Notes: generated by a model not told the origin, from the letters alone. Positions 8,362-17,811 are shown, counted from the stretch's first letter. The stretch is DNA of 48,634 bases from JACCUZ01 sp038246575 (GCA_038246575.1 JBBRVU010000010.1:1-48634), one strand, 5' to 3'. Made by a program: numbers and translations.

Positions 8362-10760
8362 GTGACCGGCGCAGTCAAGACCGCCGTCCTCGAGGTGTCC
8401 GGTGTGCACTGGGCGTCGTCGAAGCCGGTGACCGAGGCCGTGCTGTCCCGCCGGCCCGGGGTGCTGGCCGTAGACGCCAACCCGGTCGCGCAGACGGCCA
8501 CGGTCACCTACGACGCCGCACGCACCAACGTCGCCGAGCTCGCCGGGTGGATCCGCGACTGCGGCTACCACTGCGCGGGACAGTCGGTTCCGGCCCACGT
8601 GTGCGACCCGATGGCCGAGCCGGCTGCCGACACCGGCCGGCCCGAGGGGGACCACGGACACGGTCCCGCCACCGGGCGAACCCGGCGGGAGGTGATGGGA
8701 CACGGCGGGCACCACGGCGGCATGTCGATGGACGCCATGGTCGCCGGCATGCGCAACCGGTTCCTCGTCGCCGCGGTGCTGTCGGTGCCGAACCTGCTGT
8801 GGTCGCTGATCGGCCGTGACGTCGTGGGTTCACGGCCCCGGCGCCGTTCGGGCTGCGCGACGACGTCTGCTCGCTGCTGCTGTCCCTGCCGGTGATCTTC
8901 TACTCGGCCTGGGTCTTCTTCGACGGTGCGGTGCGGGCGCTGCGCGCCCGGACGCTGGACATGGTGCTGGTCGCGGTGGCCGTCGGCGCGGGTTGGCTGT
9001 ACAGCCTCGGCGTCACGCTGACCGGCGGCGGTGAGGTGTTCTAAAAGGCCGCCACCGTGCTCACCGCGTTCGTCCTGCTGGGCCACTGGTTCGAGATGCG
9101 GGCCCGCGGCGGGGCCAACGACGCCACCCGTACGCTGCTCGAGCTCGCTCCCCCGATGGCGGTCGTGCTGCGCGACGGCCAGCCGGTCGAGGTGCCCACG
9201 GCGGACGTGCAGGTGGAGACCTGCTGCTGGTCCGGCCCGGCGCGAAGATCCCGGTGGACGGGGTCGTCGAGGACGGCGACTCCGAGGTCGACGAGTCGAT
9301 TGTCACCCGGGGAGAGCCTGCCAGTGACCAAGGCAACTGGAGCGGAGGTGATCGGCGCCTCGGTCAACACCACGGGCACGCTGCGCGTGCGGGCGACGAG
9401 GGTCGGCTCGGACACCGCGCTCGCGCAGATCGTGGCCCTGGTGCAGGAGGCGCAGAACTCCAAGGCCGCCGGGCAGCGCCTGGCCGACCGGGCCGCCTTC
9501 TGGCTCGTCCTCGTCGCGCTCGTCGGCGGCACCGCCACGTTCCTGGTCTGGCTCGCCGCCGGCGCCGGCGTGCAGACCGCGCTGCTGTTCGCGATCACCG
9601 TGGTCGTGGTCACCTGCCCGGACGCGCTGGGTCTGGCCACACCCACGGCCATGATGGTGGGCACCGGCCTCGGAGCGCGCCGCGGCGTGCTGTTCAAGAA
9701 CGCCACCGCCCTGGAGACCTCCGCGCGCATCGACACCGTCGTCTTCGACAAGACCGGCACCCTGACCAGGGGAGAGCCGGAGGTCACCGACGTCATCACC
9801 GACGGCATTGACGAGGGCCAGATGCTCGGCCTGGCCGCCGCGGTGGAGCGGGAGTCGGAGCACCCGCTGGCCGCGGCCATGGCGCGGTACGCCGATGAGC
9901 GTGGCGCCCCCGTCGTGGCCGCGGCCGGCTTCCGCACCGTGCCCGGTCACGGCGCCGGCGCCGAGGTCGCCGGCCGCCGCGTCGTCGTCGGCAACCGCAT
10001 GCTCATGGCCGCCGAGGGCGTCGATCTCGGCCGGCTGGCCGCCGTCCGTGACGAGCTGGCCGCCTCCGGCCGTACGGCGGTGTTCGTCGGCGTCGACGGC
10101 CGCGCCGTCGGCGTCATCGCGCTCGCCGACGCCGCCCGCGACACCGCCGCGGCGGCCGCGACGGCTCTGCACGACGCCGGCGCCGAGGTCACCATGCTCA
10201 CCGGGGACAACCAGGCCACCGCGCGGCGCTTCGCCACCAAGCTGGGCATCGACACCGTCATCGCCGAGGTGCTGCCCGGCGACAAGTCCGCCCAGGTCGC
10301 CGAGCGGCAGCGGGCCGCCAAGCGGGTGGCCATGGTCGGCGACGGGGTGAACGACGCCCCCGCCCTCGCCCAAGCCGACCTCGGCATCGCCATCGGCGCC
10401 GGGACCGACGTCGCGATCGAGACCGCCGACGTCGTCCTCATGCGCTCGGACCCGCTCGACGTGCCGGTAGCGCTGCGGATCGGCCGCGGGACCCTGCGGA
10501 AGATGCGGCAGAACCTCGGCTGGGCGATCGGCTACAACGCGATCGCGCTGCCCATCGCCGTCGGCGTCTTCGAGCCCTCCCTCGGGCTGGTGCTCCGGCC
10601 GGAGATCGCGGCCCTGTCGATGTCCGGATCCAGCCTGCTGGTCGCGGTCAACGCCCTGCTGCTCAAGCGTTTGCGGGTGCCCGCGCCGCCGGCCCCGCCT
10701 GCCTCGGCCGGGCAGGCCGGGCGACCCGCAGGCGAGCCCTCCCCCGCCGCGCAGCGGTGA
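8362..10760 (+). pseudogene. P1B-type heavy-metal (copper-like) transporting ATPase, several lesions
   Basis: The GTG start at 8362 opens an HMA-like domain lacking the usual CxxC (GVHWASSKPVTEAVL). A His/Met-rich linker (GHGGHHGGMSMDAM) and TM helices follow. The core has the ion-site motif TCPDALGLATP (CPD in place of CPC/CPH), DKTGTLT phosphorylation motif, SEHPLA, MLTGDN and GDGVNDAPAL, and the protein ends at 10760. Lesions: a frameshift near 8820-8850, a TAA at 9042-9044 (GGEVF-stop where the family has GGEVFYEA), and a compensating pair of shifts between about 9215 and 9305 that scrambles the actuator-domain strand before GESLPV. It is therefore a pseudogene as read. The family exports Cu(I) or related metals. 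Confidence 0.8.
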
Positions 10761-11185
10761 TCCAGTCGCCCCGGCGGCCAACGGTGCTCACAGTGTTCGT
10801 CTGCTACCGGAAGTGGAGGCCGGTCGCGATCGCACCGGCCAGGACGGCGCCGGCGACCCAGTCGGTCACGAGGCAGGTCGGCGGCCACCACCGCGTGTTG
10901 GCGACGTACAGGACCGGTGCTACCACAGGGTCTTTCACCCCGTGGACGAACAGCCCGTCCACCAAACGCCACGGTGATCGCGTGACCGCGCGGCGGTGAT
11001 GACCACCAGCCGGGTGGCGAGGCCGCTCTCGACCGTGATGGCTGAGCCGTGACTGGGTGCCGCGGCCCAAGGGAATCCCGCTCGGTTAGCCAGCGGGGGA
11101 CTTGCGACCCTTGCCCCCCTCCCGCGCCCGGCGTCGCGTGATGCACGTCACGTTCCCACGGCGGATGCCGACGGGAGGGCTTGCG
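10761..11185. other. intergenic, no supported gene
   Basis: A minus-strand ORF at 10804-11070 ends in a hydrophobic stretch (LVTDWVAGAVLAGAIATGL) but matches no family I recognise and has no start context. Given the decay next door, this may be debris of a lost membrane protein. The last part holds GGGAGG at 11173-11178, the ribosome binding site of the next gene. Confidence 0.4.
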
Positions 11186-11746
11186 ATGGAAACGACGATC
11201 AGCAGACCGGTGCAGCGGCCCGTGTGGACCTTTGCTCGACACTTCCTCGAGATGTGCGTCGCGATGTGCGTCGGCGGGTGGGTGCTCAACGCCCTGGTCT
11301 TCGTCGCGTGGCCTGCGATGAGCGGCACCACCGACCTCAGACGAGCGACGCCCGCCGTTTCGCTGCTGGTCATCGGCGTGAACTACACAATCCCGATGGC
11401 GGCTTGGATGCGGCTGCAGGGCATGCCTTGGCGGCCCGTCGTGGAGATGTCGGCCGCGACGGTCGGCGTCGCCGTACTGCTCGTGATCGGCTACCGCTTG
11501 GGCTGGATCTCGGACGGCAGCCTGCGAAACTGGATGCTCGGCTTCTGCGGACCCGCGTGCGTCGCCATGATCGTGGCCATGCTCTTCCGGCTCGACCTCT
11601 ACACCGGCCGCAGCCGACCACCATGGGCATCGCCGCGAGCCGGTCGCCGCCGCCAAGGCGTGATTGGCTGCGGGACCGGTTTCTGCGGCCTGGCGGTCGG
11701 CCTCGCCACGACGCCGACGTGGGTCAGCGAGCGCCCAACCAGGTGA
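11186..11746 (+). CDS. four-helix integral membrane protein of unknown function
   Basis: From the ATG at 11186, preceded by GGGAGG, the protein has four hydrophobic helices: FLEMCVAMCVGGWVLNALVF, an AVSLLVIGVNYTIPMAAWM segment, SAATVGVAVLLVIGY, and GFCGPACVAMIVAMLF. It then ends in DLYTGR, after which the sequence becomes low-complexity. The family normally ends about there, so the last 45 residues are probably a non-native tail from a small indel. Similar proteins occur beside copper ATPases in actinobacteria. A metal-related role is contextual only. Confidence 0.6.
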   Translation: METTISRPVQRPVWTFARHFLEMCVAMCVGGWVLNALVFVAWPAMSGTTDLRRATPAVSLLVIGVNYTIPMAAWMRLQGMPWRPVVEMSAATVGVAVLLVIGYRLGWISDGSLRNWMLGFCGPACVAMIVAMLFRLDLYTGRSRPPWASPRAGRRRQGVIGCGTGFCGLAVGLATTPTWVSERPTR

Positions 11747-11837
11747 ACAAAGCCAGGGCTTTCATGCTCATCGGCGGCACTCGCCGGCGGTAATGTCGAG
11801 CCGCCGCCGGCTATGCCTGAATGTGCAGCGCCGCCGG

Positions 11838-13163
11838 CTATGCGTGCACGGCGTACAGGTGCCAGGAGGCGGGCACGCCCTTGAGAGAGTGCGTGCCGCG
11901 GTCTGCGAAGGTGATCCCCGACCCGGCGGCGAGGTCTTTCACGGTCTGCGACACGAGCACCTCCGACGGGCCGGCCGCCGACGCGATCCGGGCGCCGATG
12001 GACACCGCCAGCCCGGCGCACTTGCCTTCCAGCAGGTCGCACTCGCCGGTGTGCACGCCGGCGCGGACCTCGATGCCGAGCCTTCGCACCCGGTGCCGGA
12101 CCTCCAGCGCGCACCTGACTGCGCGGGCCGGGCCGTCGAAGGTGGCGTAGAAGCCGTCCCCGGCGGTGTCGTTCTCCACTCCTCGCCAGCGGGCCAGCGC
12201 CTCGCGGACGGTGGCGTGGTGCGCGAGAACGACCTCGCGCCAGGCTCGGTCGCCCTGCCTGGCCTGCTGCATGGCGGAGTCGACGATGTCGGTGAACAGC
12301 ACCGTGGACAGCACCCGGTCGAGCTCGGGTGCCGGTCGGGTCCCGGTCACGAACTCGGCGATCTCGTCGACGATGGCGTCGGCGTCGCCCAGGAACGGGA
12401 TGTGGTCCTCGCCGGGCAGCTCGACCAGCCGCGCGTGCGGGATGGCGGCCGCCAGATGGCGCGCCGCCTGCACGGGCACGACGCGGTCGCCGCTGCGGTG
12501 CAGCACGAGCGTGGGGGCTTGGATCGCCGGGAGCACGGCGCGGATGTCCAGGTCGCCGAAGATCCCGATGAGTTCCCGGTACGACGCCGGGGTGGCGGCC
12601 AGCCGCTCGAAGCGGGCCCACCAGCGCACAAAGCCCGGGTCGGCGAGCCCGCTCGGCCCATGCACGTCCAGGTCCTGGCCGGTCCCTACCGTCGCGACGG
12701 AGCGGTCGAGGAACGCCTGCTGCTGCTCCGCGCTCCGCCGGTACGGGTGATCCGGGCCGCGTACGGCCTTGGCCAGCGCGGCGTAGAGGACCAGGCCCTT
12801 CGTCCGCTGCGGGTAGGTGGCGGCGAACAACATCGACATCGCCCCGCCGTGGGCCGTCCCGAAGAGGAAGGCGCTTGCGCTGCCGGCGGCGTCCATCACC
12901 GCGCGCAGGTCGTCCATCTGCACCTCCAGCGACGGCGACAGCGGCCCCGGGTCGGACAGGCCTACCCCGCGCAGGTCGAACACGATCAACCGGGAGAACG
13001 AGGCCAGCCGGTCCAGGTGCCGCGCCCACCGCGGCTCGTCCCACATCACGTCGAGGTTGGACCAGATGCCGTTCGAGTAGACCAGGTCCATCGGCCCCTC
13101 GCCCGCCACCGTGTACGCGATGTGCACCTCCCCGTTCCGCGCGTACCGGACCTCGCCCACCAC
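11838..13163 (-). CDS. alpha/beta-hydrolase fused to class III nucleotidyl cyclase
   Basis: The 441-residue soluble protein is intact. Residues about 1-265 are an alpha/beta-hydrolase fold (LIVFDLRGVGLSD, LVLHRSGDRVVP, EDHIPF). The nucleophile elbow reads GTAHGG, so the usual catalytic Ser of GxSxG is Ala. The hydrolase part is likely a sensor or binding domain. Residues about 280-440 are a class III adenylate/guanylate cyclase: LFTDIVDS with metal-binding Asp residues, NDTAGDGFYATFDGPARA, AGVHTGE and SIGARIASAA. This architecture is common in actinobacteria and presumably makes cAMP in response to an unknown ligand. It lies between the copper and arsenic genes, transcribed alone on the minus strand. 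Confidence 0.85.
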   Translation of the reverse strand: MVGEVRYARNGEVHIAYTVAGEGPMDLVYSNGIWSNLDVMWDEPRWARHLDRLASFSRLIVFDLRGVGLSDPGPLSPSLEVQMDDLRAVMDAAGSASAFLFGTAHGGAMSMLFAATYPQRTKGLVLYAALAKAVRGPDHPYRRSAEQQQAFLDRSVATVGTGQDLDVHGPSGLADPGFVRWWARFERLAATPASYRELIGIFGDLDIRAVLPAIQAPTLVLHRSGDRVVPVQAARHLAAAIPHARLVELPGEDHIPFLGDADAIVDEIAEFVTGTRPAPELDRVLSTVLFTDIVDSAMQQARQGDRAWREVVLAHHATVREALARWRGVENDTAGDGFYATFDGPARAVRCALEVRHRVRRLGIEVRAGVHTGECDLLEGKCAGLAVSIGARIASAAGPSEVLVSQTVKDLAAGSGITFADRGTHSLKGVPASWHLYAVHA

Positions 13164-13452
13164 GGGCGGACCTTAACCCCGGCCGCCGTGGCCCGCCGCG
13201 GCGTTCGGCAGCCGACCCCCGCCCAGGTGATGCGGTGCGGATCCAGCGGAGCGTCGGCGGCCGCGCCGGCCCAGACAGCGCCCATACGCCGGCACTGGAC
13301 AACCACGGCCAAGCGCTGACCGCCCCGACGATGCCGGGGCGGGCGACGGGCAAGTGGTCTCAGGGAGTACAGGCCTGCGGACACCGGCGCAGGCCGCCGT
13401 CGGCGGCACTCGCGGGGGCCCCGGGGTCCGCTCCCCTCGATTCGCGGCGCTG
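13164..13452. other. intergenic, nothing recognised
   Basis: The 289 bp between the cyclase start and the Cys-rich peptide stop hold only proline/arginine-rich shadow frames. The cyclase promoter (minus strand) must lie here, but no convincing promoter elements were identified. Confidence 0.4.
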
Positions 13453-13500
13453 TCAGCAGCTTTCGGGGCAGCACAGATCGTCGTTGCAGCAGTTGTCCAT
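13453..13500 (-). CDS. 15-residue Cys-rich peptide MDNCCNDDLCCPESC downstream of arsM
   Basis: The ATG is at 13498-13500 and the TGA at 13453-13455 (minus strand). Five of fifteen residues are Cys, arranged CC-x4-CC-x3-C. A good ribosome binding site, AAGGGGG, is at 13510-13516, 9 bp before the ATG. It lies 72 bp after the arsM stop on the same strand, so it is likely co-transcribed. The Cys pairs echo the CC motifs near the N-terminus of the neighbouring ArsM. A thiol peptide binding As(III), Cu(I) or similar is the simplest guess. I do not recognise a family, and nothing besides composition, ribosome binding site and position supports expression. Confidence 0.5.
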   Translation of the reverse strand: MDNCCNDDLCCPESC

Positions 13501-13572
13501 CGTCGTCACCCCCTTCACCGGGCACGCAGAGTGCAGCGGCCGCCGGCCAGGGTGACCGCGGTGGCGTGGCGG

Positions 13573-14448
13573 TCAGGCGGGTCGAGCGGCGCGGATGAAG
13601 GCGCTGGCGACGGCGCCGTCGAGGGAGTCGATGAGCGCGTCGACGTCCATGCCGGTGTCGCCGGCGTCGCGGAGCTGGTCGGCGAGGTCGGCGGCGTCCG
13701 CCCGGGTGTAGGTGCGGGTGATCTCCACGCTGGGGTCGGCGAAGCCCGCGGCACGCAGCCTGGCCAGGTAGTCGGTGTCGCGCAGCGCGCCGGCGATGCA
13801 GCCGGTCCACAGCCGCATGGCGTGTTGGGCCGGTTCGGGCAGGTCTTTGAGCAGCACGATGTCGGAGACGGCGAAACTGCCACCCGGGACGAGCAGGCGG
13901 TGGGCCTCGCGGAGCACGGCGTCCTTGTCGGCGGCCAAGTTGATCACGCAATTGGAGATGATGACGTCGACGCTGGCGTCGGGCAGCGGAACCTGCTCGA
14001 TGGTGCCCTGCAGGAATCGTGCATTGGCGACGCCGGCCTGGGCCTGGTTGCGGCGGGCCAGGTCGAGCATCTCCGGGGTCATGTCCAGCCCGTACGCGAT
14101 GCCGGTCGGGCCGACCCGGCGGGCGGAGAGCAGCACGTCCAGCCCGGAGCCGGAGCCGAGGTCCAGCACGGTCTGGCCCGGCTGCAGGTCGGCCAGCGCG
14201 GTGGGGTTACCGCAGCCCAGCGAGGCGGCCAGCGCGGCAGCAGACACCTGCCCCGCCTCGTGGCCGTAGAAGGAGACCGCGTCCGCGTCGACGGTGGCGT
14301 CGCCGCCGCAGCAGGAGCTGTCGCAGCACGAGCCGGCCGACGGCTGGGCGGCGCTGCGCCGGGCAGCCGCGGCGTAGCGGTCGCGGACCGCGTCGCGCAG
14401 CTCCTCCGGGGACAGTTCGGTCGGGTCGGGCGTGGTGGTGGTCGTCAT
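13573..14448 (-). CDS. arsM: arsenite S-adenosylmethionine methyltransferase
   Basis: The 291-residue cytoplasmic enzyme methylates As(III) stepwise to volatile or less toxic species. Visible: Cys pairs CC41-42 and CC46-47 in the N-terminal segment, SAM motif I VLDLGSGSG at 94-102, and the three Cys typical of active ArsM (C79 in GCGNP, C167 in SNCVINL, C217 in WTGCIAG). The length matches the family. The start ATG at 14448 is divergent from arsR, with a shared regulatory region of 93 bp. The ArsR next door is the likely repressor. A Cys-rich peptide gene follows on the same strand. Confidence 0.93.
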   Translation of the reverse strand: MTTTTTPDPTELSPEELRDAVRDRYAAAARRSAAQPSAGSCCDSSCCGGDATVDADAVSFYGHEAGQVSAAALAASLGCGNPTALADLQPGQTVLDLGSGSGLDVLLSARRVGPTGIAYGLDMTPEMLDLARRNQAQAGVANARFLQGTIEQVPLPDASVDVIISNCVINLAADKDAVLREAHRLLVPGGSFAVSDIVLLKDLPEPAQHAMRLWTGCIAGALRDTDYLARLRAAGFADPSVEITRTYTRADAADLADQLRDAGDTGMDVDALIDSLDGAVASAFIRAARPA

Positions 14449-14541
14449 GACGAGGTTCTCCTCGGTCCGGCGGCTGACGCGCTACTGTTGTATTGACGTA
14501 CACCAATGTATCGACCGCCGTCGAAGTGTCAAGGGGTCCAT
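14449..14541. promoter_or_regulatory. divergent arsM/arsR operator-promoter region
   Basis: The 93 bp between arsM and arsR are clearly more A/T-rich than their surroundings. They contain the inverted repeat TACA-CCAA-TGTA at 14499-14510 beside TTGACG at 14493-14498. ArsR proteins bind short dyads of this kind over the promoter. The arsR ribosome binding site AAGGGG is at 14531-14536. Confidence 0.5.
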
Positions 14542-14901
14542 GTGCCCGTCCGCGAGTTGCCGCTGCTCGACCAGCCCGAGGTCCGCGCCTGCTGCGCGCC
14601 GATCGCCAGGGAGGTGATCGGTCCGGCCGAGGCGGAGCAGCTGGCGAGCCAGTTCGCCGCTCTCGCCGACCCGGTGCGGTTGCGCATGGTGAGCCTGCTC
14701 GCCACCGCGGAGGGCGGCGCGGTGTGCGCGTGTGACCTGGTCGAGCCGACCGGCCGAAGCCAGCCGACGGTGAGTCACCACCTCAAGGTGCTCGCCGACG
14801 CCGGACTGGTCACCAACAAACGGATCGGCCGAAACGTGTGGTACGCGGTGGTGCCGGCGGCGTTGGAGGCGTTGCGCGGCGTGCTCCGCGCCGCATCCTG
14901 A
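14542..14901 (+). CDS. arsR: ArsR-type arsenic repressor (Corynebacterium-like Cys site)
   Basis: The 119-residue winged-helix repressor of the ArsR/SmtB family is released from DNA by As(III). A Cys pair near the N-terminus (C17, C18 in RACCAP) and Cys in VCACDLV (C62, C64) resemble the Cys15/16/55 site of C. glutamicum ArsR, as distinct from the E. coli-type CxC in the recognition helix region alone. The recognition helix is GRSQPTVSHHLKVLADAGLV. The GTG at 14542 is chosen because AAGGGG stands 5 bp upstream; an ATG at 14506 would add 12 residues. Divergent from arsM. Confidence 0.9.
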   Translation: MPVRELPLLDQPEVRACCAPIAREVIGPAEAEQLASQFAALADPVRLRMVSLLATAEGGAVCACDLVEPTGRSQPTVSHHLKVLADAGLVTNKRIGRNVWYAVVPAALEALRGVLRAAS

Positions 14902-15007
14902 CGTCGCTCCGGTGGCGCCATCCCAAGTGGGATCGGCGCCTGGTGCCGCGATACGGCGTTGCCGTTCGAGCGCCGGGGCAGCGGCCGCGGGCTCTACAGT
15001 CCTCGCC

Positions 15008-16302
15008 GTGCCGAAGCGAATCGTGTCCGTATTGGAGGGGATCGGCGCCGACCCGGGTGACCCCTCGGATCTGGCGCTGCAGAAGCGGGTGCTCATCGCC
15101 TCCTCGGTGGTGGTGTCCGTCTTCGGGCTCTGCTGGGGGCTGACCTACATCGCGTTCGGGGAGCCGCTGGCCGGCGCGATCCCCTTCGGCTACGGCCTGC
15201 TGTCCTTCGCCAGCCTGGCATTACTGGCTGCCACTCGGCGCTTCGGCGCCTACCGGACGACGCAGCTCGCGCTCATGCTCGTACTGCCCTTCCTGCTTCA
15301 GCTGTCGCTGGGCGGGTTCTGGCTCGGCAGCGCGGTCATCGTCTGGTCGTTCTTCGCGCCGATCGGGGCGCTACTAGTGGCGAGCCGGCGCAGCTCAGCG
15401 GTCTTGCTGGTCGCCTTCGTCGTGCTCGTCGCGCTCGGGGTGCTGCTGCAGCCCCGGCTGCGCACCTCGAACAACCTTCCCGACGTCGTCGTGGCGGCGT
15501 TCCTGGTGCTCAACCTGGTGGGCACCGCCGCGGTCACGTACCTGACGATGCGGTACTTCGTCGGGCAGAAGGACCGCGCGTTCGCCCTGCTGACGGCTGA
15601 ACGAGCGCGCTCCGAGCGGCTGCTGCTCAACGTGCTCCCCGGACCGGTCGCCGAGCGCCTCAAGCACCGCGAGGCGACCATCGCCGACCGTTTCGACGCG
15701 GTGACGGTCGTTTTCGCCGACATCGTCGACTTCACTCCGCTGAGCAGCCGGCTCGGCGCTGACGAGCTCGTGGCCATGCTCAACGCCGTGGTGTCCGACG
15801 CCGACGACACCTGGCCAGCCGCTACGGCCTCGAGAAGGTCCGGACGATCGGCGACGCGTACATGGCCGCCGCCGGTATCCCCTTTCCGCGTGCTGACCAC
15901 GCGTACGCCGTCGTGGACTTCGCGCTGGAGCTGCTGCGGCGCGCCGGCCGGTTCAGCGTCCCGCGCAGCGGCCGCCCGTTGACTCTGCGGATTGGCATCG
16001 CCTCCGGCCCCGCGGTGGCCGGCGTCATCGGCAAGGCCAAGTTCCAGTACGACCTGTGGGGCGACACCGTGAATCTGGCCAGCCGCATGGAGTCCCACGG
16101 TCTCCCTGGCCGCATCCAGGTCACCGAGCAGACCTACCTGCTCATCCGCGACGCGTACATCTGCGTCCCCCGCGGCGAGATCGATGTGAAGGGCAAGGGC
16201 CCGCTGCAGACCTGGTGGGTCGACGGCCCGCTACCCAAGGCGGAGGCCACGACCGGAGACGGTCTCTCGCTCAGCCGTCCGCTGCGGCCACCAACCGCAT
16301 GA
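15008..16302 (+). pseudogene. membrane-anchored class III adenylate/guanylate cyclase, frameshifted
   Basis: The GTG at 15008 opens a membrane domain of about six helices (for example VLIASSVVVSVFGLCWGLTYI, LMLVLPFLLQLSLGGFWLG, VAAFLVLNLVGTAAVTYL). A short linker is followed by a class III catalytic domain (VVFADIVDFTPLSSRLGADELV, VRTIGDAYMAAAG, GPAVAGVIGKAKFQYDLWGDTVNLASRME). The frame breaks at about 15808-15815: DADD is followed by TWPAA where the family continues LASRYGLEKV, consistent with two extra bases. The domain would otherwise be complete, ending at 16302. It sits inside the arsenic cluster between the two arsR genes without an evident functional link. Confidence 0.8.
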
Positions 16303-16411
16303 GGCGGATCGTGCCCCACTCATCCTTGCGACGCGCACGCGGCCGTGATGCGGCGGGCCGGTGCCCGACTGCCTCTTGACGTCATCGGTGCTCCGATGAT
16401 CGGATCAGTCT

Positions 16412-16723
16412 GTGCTGACATCACGTGCAGATGAGTCGATGGTGCGGGCGCTGGGCGATCCGCTGCGCGCCCGGATCGTCGAGCTGCTCGCCGACGAGCA
16501 GCTGTGCCCGTGCCACCTCGTCGAGTTGACCGGGGCGCGGCAGACCAACGTCGCCAACCATCTGCGGGTGCTCCGCGACGCCGGGCTGGTCAGCGGCGAA
16601 CCGGCCGGGCGGTTCACGTACTACCGGCTCATCCCGGAGGCGGTGGCTGCGTTGGCCGGCCACTACGCCGACCTCGCCGACCGCGCCCGCGGCGCGTCGC
16701 AGGTGCGGAGGCCGTGCACATGA
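16412..16723 (+). CDS. arsR: ArsR-type arsenic repressor (E. coli-like CxC site)
   Basis: The 103-residue ArsR/SmtB protein carries LCPCHLVELTGARQTNVANH, that is C32-P-C34 placed at the recognition-helix start as in the plasmid R773/E. coli ArsR type. It differs from the arsR at 14542 in where the arsenic site lies. The start is taken as the GTG at 16412; an ATG at 16439 is an alternative. It overlaps acr3 by ATGA, so this copy most likely autoregulates the arsR-acr3-arsC operon. Confidence 0.9.
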   Translation: MLTSRADESMVRALGDPLRARIVELLADEQLCPCHLVELTGARQTNVANHLRVLRDAGLVSGEPAGRFTYYRLIPEAVAALAGHYADLADRARGASQVRRPCT

Positions 16724-17811
16724 GCACCCCTTCGACGGCGGAAACCTCGGCGGCGGCCTCCGCGCCGGTTGCGGCACGGTTGTCGACGGTCGACCGGCTG
16801 CTGCCGCTGGTGATCGGCGCCGCGATGGCAGCCGGCCTGCTGCTCGGTCGGCTCCTTCCCGGGCTGGACGACGCGCTGGATGCGGTGAAGGTCGGGCAGA
16901 CGTCGCTGCCGATCGCCATCGGGCTGCTGCTGATGATGTACCCGGTGCTGGCGAAGGTCCGCTACAACGAGATCAGGCTCATCACCGCCGACCGTCGCAT
17001 GATGGCGACGTCCCTGATCTTCAACTGGATCATCGGGCCGCTGGTCATGTTCGCCCTGGCCTGGCTGCTGCTGCCCGACCAACCCGCCTACCGCACCGGC
17101 GTCATCCTCGTCGGGCTGGCTCGCTGCATCGCGATGGTCCTCATCTGGACCGACCTCGCCTGCGGCGACCGAGAGATGGCCGCCGTCCTCGTCGCCCTGA
17201 ACGCCGTGTTCCAGGTGCTTTTCTACGCCGGGCTCGGCGTGTTCTACCTCAACGTGCTGCCGAACTGGCTCGGCCTGGACACCGCGAACCTCGAGGTGTC
17301 GATGGGCACCATCGCCAAGACGGTGGCGATCTTCCTGGGCATCCCGCTGGTCGCCGGCTACCTGACCCGCACCCTCGGCGAGCGCCGGCGCGGCCGCGAG
17401 TGGTACGAGGAGACGGTGCTGCCGAAGATCGGCCCGATCGCGCTGTACGGCCTGCTGTTCACCGTCGTCGTCCTGTTCGCCCTGCAGGGCCACACCATCA
17501 CCAGCGAGCCGCTCGACGTCGTACGCATCGCGGTGCCGCTGCTCGCCTACTTCGCCGTCATGTGGTTCGGCGCGTTCTGGGTCTCCCGCCGGCTGCACCT
17601 CACCTACGAGCGGACCGCGTCGCTGTCGTTCTCGGCCGCGTCCAACGACTTCGAGCTCGCGATCGCCGTCGCGATCGGCGTCTTCGGCGTGACGAGCGGT
17701 GAGGCGCTCGCCGGCGTCGTCGGCCCGCTCATTGAGGTCCCCGTCCTCGTCGCCCTGGTCTACGTCGCCCTCCACCTCCGCCGCCGCCTGACCTGGGAGC
17801 ACCGCCGATGA
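16720..17811 (+). CDS. acr3: ACR3-family arsenite efflux permease
   Basis: The 363-residue integral membrane protein exports As(III) using the proton motive force. About ten hydrophobic helices are visible, with the family signature GLARCIAMVLIWTDLACGD containing the essential Cys (C136). SAASNDFELAIAVAIGVFG, a conserved ACR3 helix, is near the C-terminus. The length is normal. The ATG overlaps the arsR stop and its TGA overlaps the arsC ATG, giving a tightly coupled arsR-acr3-arsC operon. Confidence 0.95.
   Translation: MSTPSTAETSAAASAPVAARLSTVDRLLPLVIGAAMAAGLLLGRLLPGLDDALDAVKVGQTSLPIAIGLLLMMYPVLAKVRYNEIRLITADRRMMATSLIFNWIIGPLVMFALAWLLLPDQPAYRTGVILVGLARCIAMVLIWTDLACGDREMAAVLVALNAVFQVLFYAGLGVFYLNVLPNWLGLDTANLEVSMGTIAKTVAIFLGIPLVAGYLTRTLGERRRGREWYEETVLPKIGPIALYGLLFTVVVLFALQGHTITSEPLDVVRIAVPLLAYFAVMWFGAFWVSRRLHLTYERTASLSFSAASNDFELAIAVAIGVFGVTSGEALAGVVGPLIEVPVLVALVYVALHLRRRLTWEHRR

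Noticed and set aside
10804..11070. Minus-strand ORF with a hydrophobic end
   Set aside because: No family, no ribosome binding site and poor composition; reported only as possible debris.
13354..14496. Large plus-strand ORF covering arsM
   Set aside because: It is the antisense shadow of arsM, which has all catalytic Cys and the SAM motif on the minus strand.
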